Positions 1 to 6,620 of a DNA stretch of 43,030 nucleotides are shown piece after piece; the first letter of the stretch is position 1, and the number at the start of each line of letters is the position of its first letter. The DNA is from an uncultured archaeon. Lineage in GTDB: Archaea > Halobacteriota > Methanosarcinia > Methanosarcinales > Methanoperedenaceae. The notes under the pieces were generated by a model that was not told the origin of the DNA, ran no database searches, and was given only the letters and a program-made list of their open reading frames with translations. The DNA lies in the NCBI GenBank assembly GCA_902386255.1, contig CABMII010000008.1, forward strand, positions 1-43,030. The letters are read 5' to 3'. A program made the position numbers and the translations under genes.

Positions 1-222
1 AATCGGGGAATAATATAGCAAATTGCTAAGATATTTAGTAAATTTCTATTAACTGTCAAATAGATTTTCCTGCCAAAAAAGAGGACATTCCCGATAGAAA
101 AGATTTATCAACTGTCAAACTCAGGTTTCAGGTTGATTTTGGGTCAATCTTATTAAATGTGTTGAACAAAAACATAATTACCAGCACAAATTGAAACTGT
201 TTCAAAATCCAGATAATATATG

Positions 223-297
223 AACAACGTACGAGCTGATACGAATTCATTCCACTGGAGTTCGTACGAGTCGTGTTAGTTCGTCGTCAACGTTAGC
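223..297. repeat. Dispersed palindromic intergenic repeat, copy A
   Basis: A degenerate copy of a family that recurs at 6345, 12251, 22030, 23557 and 23844. It contains the recognisable blocks CGTACGAGCTGATACGAATTC and GGAGTTCGTACGAG followed by a GTTAGTTCG tail. The copy ends exactly where the stop codon of the agl23 gene begins, so it may form the 3' end of that transcript. The rest of the first 222 bases is AT-rich and non-coding as far as I can see; it contains two copies of AACTGTCAAA, near 51 and 110. Confidence 0.7.
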
Positions 298-2064
298 TCA
301 ATACCTTGGCTGGTAAAACAGCACGACCCTATACTCCGACGCCGGCCTGTCCATCTTCCTGTAAAGCAGGTAATTCAGCGTAATATCCGAGGGCGCAAAC
401 CAGTACCATGACATCTTTGCGCTGTCAAGCCTCTCGTAATCCGAGCGCAGGCGGCTCTTCACGATATCGGGTTCATGTTTTTCATCAGAATCATGCACCA
501 CAATCAAAGGCGCCGTAAGCTCAGAATCAATGCTCACCCTCCACCTGACATTGCCATAATGGCGCAGTATCCACAGGAGCTGCGTTTCCATTTCATTATC
601 AGTAACCTGGATTTCTGTTGACTGGTTCTGGTATTGCCTGGAAATCTCGCTTATTTTATCAATGAAAAGAGAAAATTTCTGCGGTGGCTGCGCCGCCTGT
701 ATCATGGGTTCAGCCGGATTGGTATAATCATAGAAGTTCAGGAATATGCTTGAATAGGCAAAATACGATGAACTGAGCACAAGGAATATGATAGTGGCTG
801 CGCCCGCTGTGGATTTAAGATTCAACCGAGGCAGGAGTTCTCCGAGGTATAAAGCGGCGATCAATACAAGCGGCAGCAGGAAATTCAGCACAAGCCACGG
901 GACTTTTTCCTGGATATACGAATAGACAAAAAAGTTAGCCAGTGCCCAGTAGGTTAAAAAAGCAAGAAAAATATTGCCGGATTTAAGGACACAGACAATC
1001 CCGTAAATCAGCAGTGGGAAAAAGATAACAATGGACGACGGGATATATGAAGTCGGTAAAAACCTGCCCGATTGGGGGTATAAGGTAGAAATATAATACA
1101 TTAAATCAACAATAATCCAGTACGCCAGTAACGCTGTCAGCATTTTCTCTTTTGCTTTACCACTGTAGCCGTAATATGCCATCCCGATGGCCCCAAAAAC
1201 CAGGACTGGAAGTTCATAGAGAGCAAGTATCGGCAAATAGAAAAAGTAAGGCCCGCCGATGCGCTCTATACGGTGCATCTCGTACCAGTGGGTTACAGCC
1301 TTTTCAAACGCTGAATACATTCCGTGTAATTCAAGAGGCTTCCCCGTATAATAAAGCGAAAATGCAATAAGAAAAACAAATATGAAAAATACCGATTCAA
1401 TAACAATGGCCACCAATTTTTTATCAAACATTTTCATTCTTGCGCTCAAACCCTGATAGCTCTTTTCCCTTATGAAAAGAAGGAACAGGAAAAAAACAAT
1501 TAATCCAATTGCAATATACGCATTTTCTTTAAGCGCAGCCATTGATGCCATTGATATTGCAGCCAGGAAAAGGTAAAAAACCCTTAAAACAGAATATTTT
1601 TCTTCCAGATACTTTTCCGCATATTTGACAGCGCATACAAGTGTCAACAATGAAAAAAACGCGATGAAAATATCCTCCCTGTAAAAACGTGAATAATAAA
1701 GAAAAGAGGGCGATAGCGCAAGAAAGAAAGCCGAGAGAACCAATCCCACGTTTCCGATATATTTTCTTAACGGGATTAAAAGGAAAATCATGGCTGCTCC
1801 GAAAAGCGCAGGAAGAAGACGCGACGAATATATGCTATCCCCCATGCGCCTGAACATCTCGGACGTAACATAATACATGAAAGGACCGTGGAACGAAGGG
1901 TCGTATGAATAAATGCCGTCATTGAACAGTTTATACGTGAAATAACCTACCGCGGCTTCATCATGATGGAATACCCTCTCATCGAGATGGTAGAGCCGAA
2001 GGAAAAAGGCAATAATGACTATGAGAATAAAACCGAGATATAAAGCAAAGTTTTTTTTATTCAT
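298..2064 (-). CDS. agl23: Agl23-like membrane protein (GT39-like, protein N-glycosylation)
   Basis: A polytopic membrane protein of about 588 residues resembling the archaeal family called flippase-activity-associated protein Agl23, which works with lipid-linked sugars in N-glycosylation at the outer membrane face. A first membrane helix (about residues 7-24) is followed by an acidic loop with HHDEAA near residue 34, as in GT39-type enzymes where acidic residues in the first outer loop act in catalysis. About ten further hydrophobic segments run to around residue 430, then a soluble C-terminal part of about 140 residues. A GTG (2067) directly precedes the ATG at 2064; I prefer the ATG. The gene is divergent from the SAMP gene with only about 60 bp between them. 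The STT3-like protein at 4200-5468 is a possible functional neighbour. The family call is from recognition of the N-terminal pattern; the exact reaction is not known from sequence. Confidence 0.8.
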   Translation of the reverse strand: MNKKNFALYLGFILIVIIAFFLRLYHLDERVFHHDEAAVGYFTYKLFNDGIYSYDPSFHGPFMYYVTSEMFRRMGDSIYSSRLLPALFGAAMIFLLIPLRKYIGNVGLVLSAFFLALSPSFLYYSRFYREDIFIAFFSLLTLVCAVKYAEKYLEEKYSVLRVFYLFLAAISMASMAALKENAYIAIGLIVFFLFLLFIREKSYQGLSARMKMFDKKLVAIVIESVFFIFVFLIAFSLYYTGKPLELHGMYSAFEKAVTHWYEMHRIERIGGPYFFYLPILALYELPVLVFGAIGMAYYGYSGKAKEKMLTALLAYWIIVDLMYYISTLYPQSGRFLPTSYIPSSIVIFFPLLIYGIVCVLKSGNIFLAFLTYWALANFFVYSYIQEKVPWLVLNFLLPLVLIAALYLGELLPRLNLKSTAGAATIIFLVLSSSYFAYSSIFLNFYDYTNPAEPMIQAAQPPQKFSLFIDKISEISRQYQNQSTEIQVTDNEMETQLLWILRHYGNVRWRVSIDSELTAPLIVVHDSDEKHEPDIVKSRLRSDYERLDSAKMSWYWFAPSDITLNYLLYRKMDRPASEYRVVLFYQPRY

Positions 2065-2125
2065 CACTTCATCATAGTTTAAACATATTCATAGCATTTA
2101 TGGTTTAAAAGAATTAAGAGATTCC

Positions 2126-2398
2126 ATGCCAAAAATAATAGTAAAGCTCTTTGCCAATTTCAGGGAATTCACGGGGACGAAGGAGCTTGAAACAGACGGC
2201 ATTACAGTCAGAGAGATTCTCGGGATTCTCTGCAAAAAGTTCCCGGGATTTGAAAAAATGCTTTTCAAAGGAAAGAGCCTGCAGCCTTACGTCAATGTCT
2301 TTTTAAATGGACAGAATATTCTTGAGTCCGGCGGACTGGATGCAGTTATCAATGCGGGCGATGAACTCGCGATTTTCCCTCCTGTGTCGGGTGGCTGA
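2126..2398 (+). CDS. Ubiquitin-like small archaeal modifier / MoaD-family sulfur carrier
   Basis: A 90-residue beta-grasp protein starting MPKIIVKLFANFREFTG and ending in PPVSGG. The C-terminal Gly-Gly is the residue pair that is adenylated and then thiocarboxylated (MoaD role in molybdopterin synthesis) or joined to lysines (SAMP protein modification) in this family. The ALIFPPVSGG-type ending is typical for both MoaD and SAMP1. Its stop codon shares one base with the start codon of moeA, so the two are translationally coupled. That coupling favours a role in molybdenum/tungsten pterin cofactor synthesis, possibly for the aldehyde oxidoreductase at 27783. A second role as a protein modifier cannot be excluded. 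Confidence 0.9.
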   Translation: MPKIIVKLFANFREFTGTKELETDGITVREILGILCKKFPGFEKMLFKGKSLQPYVNVFLNGQNILESGGLDAVINAGDELAIFPPVSGG

Positions 2399-3576
2399 TG
2401 TTCAGGCAAAGAATGAATGCCGATGAGGCAAAGGAACTATTTTTAAATGCATTTGCTCCTCTTTCGGACACCGAAAAACTGCCTATCGAGGATTGCGACT
2501 GCAGGATTATTGCAGAAAATATCACTGCCGGCATGGATGTGCCCCATTACCGCCGCGCAGCGATGGATGGTTTTGCGGTCAGGGCAGGCGATACGCTTGG
2601 GGCTGGAGCCAATTCCCCGGTGATTCTCAAACTGGCGCAATCTATTGAAAACGGGACATGCGTAAGGGTACATACAGGCTCGCCGATACCGGAAGGCGCC
2701 GATGCGGTCGTGATGCTGGAAGATGCGGATTTGCGGGATGATAAGGTTGAGATATTTTCCCAACTCCATCCCGGGAAAAATGTGGGTGAAACCGGAGAGG
2801 ATATCCGGAAAGGGGAGGTTATTCTGAAAGAAGGGCACAGGCTCCGTCCCTGCGATATAGCAGTTCTTGCAGCGCTGGGCATCAGGGATATTCCGGTCTT
2901 CAGGAAGCCTCTTGTAGTGGTAATTCCCACAGGCGAAGAACTCGTTTCGAGGGATAACCCGGTTCTGGGGGAAGGGGAAGTCTATGAAACTAACGGATTG
3001 ATGGCTGCGCTTTATATAAGGAAATGGGGCGGCGCTTCGAGGCTGCTTGATATAGTAAAAGACGACCCTGAAAAGATAAAAGATGCGATTTTCTCTAATC
3101 TCGATGCAGATATGATTATCACAAGCGGCGGAACGTCTGTGGGAAAACGCGATTATGTTCCGGGCGTAATCGGTTCGTTGGGAGATTTACTCATCCACGG
3201 CGTGGGTATAAGCCCGGGCAAGCCCACGGCGCTTGGTATTATAAACGGCAAACCTGTGGTATGCATGCCCGGCTATCCGGTCGCAGGTATCATGGCGCTT
3301 TTCTTTTTTGCAAAGGCGGCTCTCAGGAAGCTGGGACATATACAGGATGAGGAGGACAGGAAAGTTCGTGCTGTATTGTCAGGAAAAATACCCGGAAGAA
3401 CCGGATATAAAACATTTGCCCGCGTCAAACTTGAAAAATGCGAGGCTATCCCTCTTGCAACATCGGGCGCAGGGATTTTGAGTTCTGTTTCGAAAGCAGA
3501 CGGTTTTGTTATTATCCCGGAGAATGTGGAGGGTTATGATAAAGGGGAAGAGGTTGAGGTAGTGTTAATCGAATGA
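2398..3576 (+). CDS. moeA: Molybdopterin molybdenumtransferase MoeA
   Basis: A 392-residue protein, the usual length of MoeA, which inserts molybdate (or tungstate) into adenylylated molybdopterin in the cytoplasm. Seen in order: an N-terminal linker segment with PHYRRAAMDGFAV near residue 50 (the conserved MDG(F/Y)A motif), the VHTGSPIPEGADAVV segment near residue 95, the MoCF/gephyrin-E fold with PTGEEL near residue 180 and TSGGTSVGKRDY near 240, GKPTALG near 277 and VCMPGYPVA near 288, followed by the C-terminal beta domain. The start codon overlaps the stop of the upstream SAMP/MoaD gene by one base. No other pterin-cofactor genes are in the window. Archaea often carry two MoeA paralogues, possibly one for Mo and one for W; which metal this one handles cannot be told. 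Confidence 0.95.
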   Translation: MFRQRMNADEAKELFLNAFAPLSDTEKLPIEDCDCRIIAENITAGMDVPHYRRAAMDGFAVRAGDTLGAGANSPVILKLAQSIENGTCVRVHTGSPIPEGADAVVMLEDADLRDDKVEIFSQLHPGKNVGETGEDIRKGEVILKEGHRLRPCDIAVLAALGIRDIPVFRKPLVVVIPTGEELVSRDNPVLGEGEVYETNGLMAALYIRKWGGASRLLDIVKDDPEKIKDAIFSNLDADMIITSGGTSVGKRDYVPGVIGSLGDLLIHGVGISPGKPTALGIINGKPVVCMPGYPVAGIMALFFFAKAALRKLGHIQDEEDRKVRAVLSGKIPGRTGYKTFARVKLEKCEAIPLATSGAGILSSVSKADGFVIIPENVEGYDKGEEVEVVLIE

Positions 3577-3601
3577 TCTTATTTTCGAAGATTACATAAC
3601 C

Positions 3602-3634
3602 AAATATTTAATTAGTCAACATACATATGTTGAC
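3602..3634 (+). promoter_or_regulatory. TATA box and palindromic operator before the 3653 gene
   Basis: An AT-rich TATA-like stretch (AAATATTTAATTA, 3602-3614) is followed at 3615-3634 by GTCAACATACATATGTTGAC, a palindrome with perfect 9-bp arms around a two-base centre. The same 20-mer with one base changed lies at 5914-5933 on the other strand, directly after the TATA box of the HTH regulator gene. The palindrome occupies the stretch between the TATA box and the expected transcription start, a position where a bound protein would block initiation. Inference: operator for the regulator encoded at 5465-5911. Confidence 0.75.
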
Positions 3635-3652
3635 GTATGTTCAGGCATGTAA

Positions 3653-3904
3653 ATGACAAAAGGTTCAGGTTCTGGACAACATGGCACCTTAACAGCATCG
3701 AGTATGAAAAATAGAGAGCTCTTCTTTGTTACAGGCATAATAGCGATAGTGATTGGGCTCTATTTGCTAATTTTTGTGCAATCAATAGGAATAGACTTTG
3801 GTGGCCATAATATTATCAAGATATCGACTATATTTGATGGAGTGTTCCTGACTATAATGGGAATTGCAATAGTAATTGCATCATCAAGAGACTGGGACTC
3901 ATAA
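3653..3904 (+). CDS. Small two-helix membrane protein, operator-controlled
   Basis: An 83-residue protein of unknown family. It has two hydrophobic segments (about residues 24-42 and 60-77) joined by a short polar loop with GIDFGGHN. A polar Gly/Ser-rich stretch of about 17 residues precedes the first helix; the in-frame ATG at 3704 would remove it. Neither start has a clear ribosome binding site, but the ATG at 3653 lies about 15-20 bases after the expected transcription start, so a short-leader message is likely. The gene faces, tail to tail, the three-gene operon 5911-3956 that carries the matching operator. A partner role in the same membrane process is inferred from the shared operator only. 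Confidence 0.7.
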   Translation: MTKGSGSGQHGTLTASSMKNRELFFVTGIIAIVIGLYLLIFVQSIGIDFGGHNIIKISTIFDGVFLTIMGIAIVIASSRDWDS

Positions 3905-3955
3905 AAAAAGAAAATAATCAAATACTGAATATCTTGATTTTAAGTATTCGATCAA

Positions 3956-4171
3956 TTAAACTAATGAGCTTTTCCAGATGTAATCTGTTTTTATAACGGG
4001 AATCAGCCTGTATCTAACAAGCGAAATCATCCTGCCTTCTATAAATCTGACATAAACGTACGGTATCAAAAAGAGCAAAGAAAAAACAAATACCCATGTG
4101 ATTATATCCAAAGGTGTTGCAGGCTCGAACCAATCCGGATAAGCCTTTTTAAAAGTTTCAACGTCGTACAT
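3956..4171 (-). CDS. 71-residue membrane protein, third gene of the operator-linked operon
   Basis: A short protein of no family I recognise. A polar N-terminus (MYDVETFKKAYPDWFEPATP) leads into one hydrophobic segment at about residues 22-42, followed by a basic tail with several arginines, which suggests the tail stays in the cytoplasm. It lies 28 bp downstream of the STT3-like membrane protein on the same strand with no obvious promoter between them, so co-transcription is likely. A role as a small accessory subunit of the larger membrane protein is a guess from position. Confidence 0.65.
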   Translation of the reverse strand: MYDVETFKKAYPDWFEPATPLDIITWVFVFSLLFLIPYVYVRFIEGRMISLVRYRLIPVIKTDYIWKSSLV

Positions 4172-4199
4172 AAATAGAATATAATCACATAATATATTT

Positions 4200-5468
4200 T
4201 TATTTTAGTTTATAAATTATAACATCCTTATTTTCGAATATTTTATCGAAATATTTGAACTCCGAACCGCTGTTGAATTTATATCCCATCGTTGGCTTGA
4301 TAATTTTCTCAAAATAATCCCCAGTGGTTTTAATATCCAGGTTCTGTGGATTAAAGTCCGGGTTGGCGGTAAACACCATTACCCCGAGCAGGTCGTTCAT
4401 TCGCTGCCTCGATATGTACACCAAATCAGCTCCGTATTTCTCGGCAATGCCCTTTGCTACATCCTCCGAGTCCGTGGCGAAAAACCTGGAGACATCTGCC
4501 ACTTTCTCATCAGGCTCGAATTTGTCGTATAATGATGCAGGTCTTGCGATTGTCATCTTGATAGCTTCCGATGCGTAGCTGATAACAGGTTCCTTACCTG
4601 CTGCCTTGATTTCAAGTTCAAAATCCCACCATGCCAGAACCTTGCCGCCTTCTTTGCTCTTCAGGAACTGCATCGCTTCGAAGGTATCTTTCGAAATGGG
4701 ATGCCCTGTAGTATCGCTTGAATCTATGAAGTATGGATACATGCTTGACATGCCAAACAAGGAACCCCACGAAGCACCCGGTTCTATCTTGTAAATTTTG
4801 ACATCTCCGAATTCCCCGGCGAGCATTGAATTTTTTTGGTTGTTCAAATATAGATAATAAGCACCGAGAGACGCGAACACGACAATAATAACGAGCAAAG
4901 TTGCGGTGAGGAAGCCTTTTTTCTTTTCCCCGGCCGGTTTGCTGAAAAAAGTAAGGATGTTTGGTATGGCTACAATGAGCGTGAAAAGCAGCAGTGTCAC
5001 CAGCCCGAAACTGTAGTAGTTGTAGAGCTTATCAAAAAACATTGATAGATAGTTGAACTCAGATGAGACAAGAAACTGGCTCAGATACAGGAAAAATCCG
5101 GCTAACAGGGCAAGGTTTACAGCCGCCAGTATCCTGTGGACATTGGCTGATTTTACGAAATTAAAGAAAATAATCAGGGAAGATATGCCTATTGCCAAAA
5201 GTATCCCGGATGAAATGATGTTTATATCCATTCCCCACCACGGGAAAATCTCTCGCTTTGCCAGTACCCAGAGCGCTGTGGATATCAGCCAGACCCCAAA
5301 CACCAGATGCAGAGCGCCAAGAAATCCCCTGAAACCCATGCCTTTTATTTTGTCTATATACTTTCCTTCATACGATACCATATATATTTCCTCCTTTTTG
5401 TTTACAAATGCAGCATTCGGGCACCAGCCCATCATTTTTCTTATTTTTTCAGTTATATTTATCGTCAT
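4200..5468 (-). CDS. Membrane protein: DUF1673-like N-terminus, five helices, STT3/AglB-like soluble domain
   Basis: A 422-residue protein of unusual composition. Residues 1-19 (MTINITEKIRKMMGWCPNA) match the N-terminal signature I know from DUF1673 proteins of Methanosarcina. Then come about five membrane helices (roughly 46-70, 82-104, 113-135, 152-175, 187-207). From residue 260 the soluble part reads like the domain after the membrane region of archaeal oligosaccharyltransferase AglB/STT3: EAMQFLKS, then VLAWWDFELEIKAAGKEP at 277-294 (compare the WWDYG motif), SRFFATDSEDVAKGIAEKYG near 327-346, and a DLVYIS strand. The N-terminal catalytic membrane half of a real STT3, with its acidic metal ligands, is absent and the protein is about half STT3 length. 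It is not expected to be an active transferase alone. Its start overlaps the regulator stop by 4 bp (ATGA), so the two are coupled. Domain assignment is by eye. Confidence 0.75.
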   Translation of the reverse strand: MTINITEKIRKMMGWCPNAAFVNKKEEIYMVSYEGKYIDKIKGMGFRGFLGALHLVFGVWLISTALWVLAKREIFPWWGMDINIISSGILLAIGISSLIIFFNFVKSANVHRILAAVNLALLAGFFLYLSQFLVSSEFNYLSMFFDKLYNYYSFGLVTLLLFTLIVAIPNILTFFSKPAGEKKKGFLTATLLVIIVVFASLGAYYLYLNNQKNSMLAGEFGDVKIYKIEPGASWGSLFGMSSMYPYFIDSSDTTGHPISKDTFEAMQFLKSKEGGKVLAWWDFELEIKAAGKEPVISYASEAIKMTIARPASLYDKFEPDEKVADVSRFFATDSEDVAKGIAEKYGADLVYISRQRMNDLLGVMVFTANPDFNPQNLDIKTTGDYFEKIIKPTMGYKFNSGSEFKYFDKIFENKDVIIYKLK

Positions 5469-5911
5469 GCCATATCCCTCAGCTTCCCGAACAGTTCATC
5501 CGCCAGTTTCGTAGGGTCGTCAGTTTTCTCAAGCTTGAGCTTCATCTCGTCAGCAAAGTCCCACAGCAACTCAATGCACTGCGTATATCTGTTGCATGCG
5601 CCGCAGTCACCTTCGTGCTCGTACCATACTTGCATTCCATGCCTGGCAGATACGAAAATAATGGCGCTGGCATTAAACGGCACTGAATGCCCGAACAGGA
5701 TGCCGCGCTCAGAGTTCACCCTTTCCACTTCTATCTGGTTTGAGTGCGCCATCTCAAGCATTGTCTTTTCTATCCTTTCATCCATGGTAATGAGCGCTCT
5801 TGACACTGCCTTCTTGGATATATCGAATGAGCGCGCTATATTTATATTGGGAAGACCGCCGCGCCGCAGCTTCCAGAACTCAAACTGCTTGTCGTTCAAA
5901 GGCAGAAACAT
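5465..5911 (-). CDS. Tfx-like HTH transcriptional regulator with a C-terminal Cys cluster
   Basis: A 148-residue protein. The N-terminal part (about residues 4-48: LNDKQFEFWKLRRGGL then NIARSFDISKKAVSRAL) is a LuxR/Tfx-type helix-turn-helix in which the recognition helix is SKKAVSRALITMDE. The remainder contains CGACNRYTQC near residues 107-116, three cysteines in a C-x2-C-x5-C pattern that could bind metal or sense redox. Tfx is an archaeal activator of the molybdenum formylmethanofuran dehydrogenase operon, but similarity here is only to the HTH and the size. Its own promoter carries the palindrome at 5914-5933, ending three bases before the start codon, so autoregulation is likely. First gene of a three-gene operon running to 3956. 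Confidence 0.75.
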   Translation of the reverse strand: MFLPLNDKQFEFWKLRRGGLPNINIARSFDISKKAVSRALITMDERIEKTMLEMAHSNQIEVERVNSERGILFGHSVPFNASAIIFVSARHGMQVWYEHEGDCGACNRYTQCIELLWDFADEMKLKLEKTDDPTKLADELFGKLRDMA

Positions 5912-5913
5912 AT

Positions 5914-5945
5914 GTCAACATATGTATATTGACTATTTATATTTT
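5914..5945 (-). promoter_or_regulatory. TATA box and palindromic operator of the regulator operon
   Basis: Read on the minus strand, AAATATAAATA (5945-5934) is followed directly by a 20-mer, GTCAATATACATATGTTGAC (5933-5914), which equals the operator at 3615-3634 except for one base, so 19 of 20 positions match. The TATA box to operator spacing is the same at both sites. The start codon (5911) follows two bases later, so the message is probably nearly leaderless and the operator covers the initiation region. A further CATATG block overlaps the start codon. Confidence 0.75.
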
Positions 5946-5981
5946 CCAAATTAGAGACTTTTTATTACTTTCTGGTTTGAA

Positions 5982-6014
5982 AAAACACAGAGAGCACAGA
6001 AGACACGGAGAAAA
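5982..6014. repeat. CACAGAG/GACACGGAG-type intergenic repeat fragment
   Basis: The stretch reads AAACACAGAGAGCACAGAAG and continues GACACGGAG. It resembles the sequence at 21963-22022 (CACAGAGGACGCAAAGAACACAAAG and CTTTGCGACCTTCGCG) and that at 12158-12188 (CTTTGCGGTCTTCGCAG). These look like parts of one degenerate dispersed intergenic repeat. It lies between the regulator promoter and tRNA-Ser and has no coding potential that I can see. Confidence 0.45.
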
Positions 6015-6082
6015 ATAAACGCTCATTCTGCCACAGGAATCTGGTTTAACATCATTAATCGAAAAACAGTTATTAGTAGAAA

Positions 6083-6169
6083 CGACGAGAGGGGGACTTG
6101 AACCCCCGAGTTCCTTGTGGGAACACAGGGTTAGCAACCCTGCGCCATACCGGGCTTGGCTATCTCGTC
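6083..6169 (-). tRNA. tRNA-Ser (anticodon GCT)
   Basis: On the minus strand the acceptor arm GACGAGA (from 6169) pairs with TCTCGTC (6090-6084) and the discriminator base is G at 6083. The anticodon stem CAGGG/CCCTG encloses the loop TTGCTAA, giving anticodon GCT for AGC/AGT serine codons. The long variable arm (GTTCCCACAAGGAAC) is that of a class II tRNA, and the T arm carries GGGGG-TTCAAGT-CCCCC. CCA is not encoded and there is no intron in the anticodon loop. The substrate of a serine enzyme such as SerS at 34415. Confidence 0.95.
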
Positions 6170-6344
6170 AATCCGGAATGATGACTGTATCCATCATTTA
6201 GAATAAGATTTCGGGTATTCCTCTAATCTACTGTTTGCTATTTAACACTTTTTACCTGTTTTGTAATTTATAAATATTCAGCCCTATATTAGTAATTTAT
6301 CAGCAAGAATAGCATTACCACGCTTGTGTTCTTTGCGCCTGATT

Positions 6345-6501
6345 AACAACTAACTCGTACGAACTGAAAACTTTAGGAAAGTTTTATCAAACGACAGGTA
6401 TGCTTCGCATACCTGAACACCGAATAAAGCGAGGTGTCGCTTTACGAACTCACGTCCCGCCGGAGTTCGTACGAGTTCGTATTAGTTCGCTGTTAATGTT
6501 T
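6345..6501. repeat. Dispersed repeat copy B, split by a three-hairpin module
   Basis: The left part AACAACTAACTCGTACGAAC (from 6345) and the right part TACGAACTCACG plus GGAGTTCGTACGAGTTCG to 6501 together make one copy of the family seen at 23557. Between them, about 6367-6443, sits another module with three perfect hairpins: AAAACTTT/AAAGTTTT (6367-6385), CAGGTATGC/GCATACCTG (6395-6415) and AAAGCGA/TCGCTTT (6426-6443). The same type of module occurs in tandem at 15108-15291. The 450-bp gap between tRNA-Ser and the 6621 gene holds this composite and a short CTTGTGTTCTTTGCG fragment just before it; no gene is seen there. Confidence 0.75.
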
Positions 6502-6587
6502 GTGTCATTTTCATTGTCTTCTATGAACCGTGTTCATAGACGACATTGCGGTGATGATTAAACTGGTTAAGCCGCATCGAAGGATAG

Positions 6588-6597
6588 CTATATAAAG
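6588..6597 (+). promoter_or_regulatory. TATA box of the DUF1786 gene
   Basis: CTATATAAAG lies about 26-30 bases before the ATG at 6621. With the usual archaeal spacing the transcript would begin at or within a base or two of the start codon, so the message is probably leaderless. No Shine-Dalgarno sequence is seen before this ATG, which agrees. Confidence 0.6.
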
Positions 6598-6620
6598 TAA
6601 AATCTTCTGGATAACATGCC

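Noticed and set aside
6546-6575. C/D-box-like small RNA near GTGATGATTAAACTGG before the 6621 gene
   Set aside because: A C-box-like GTGATGA and a short stem TGCGG/CCGCA are seen, but no CTGA D box at a proper distance.
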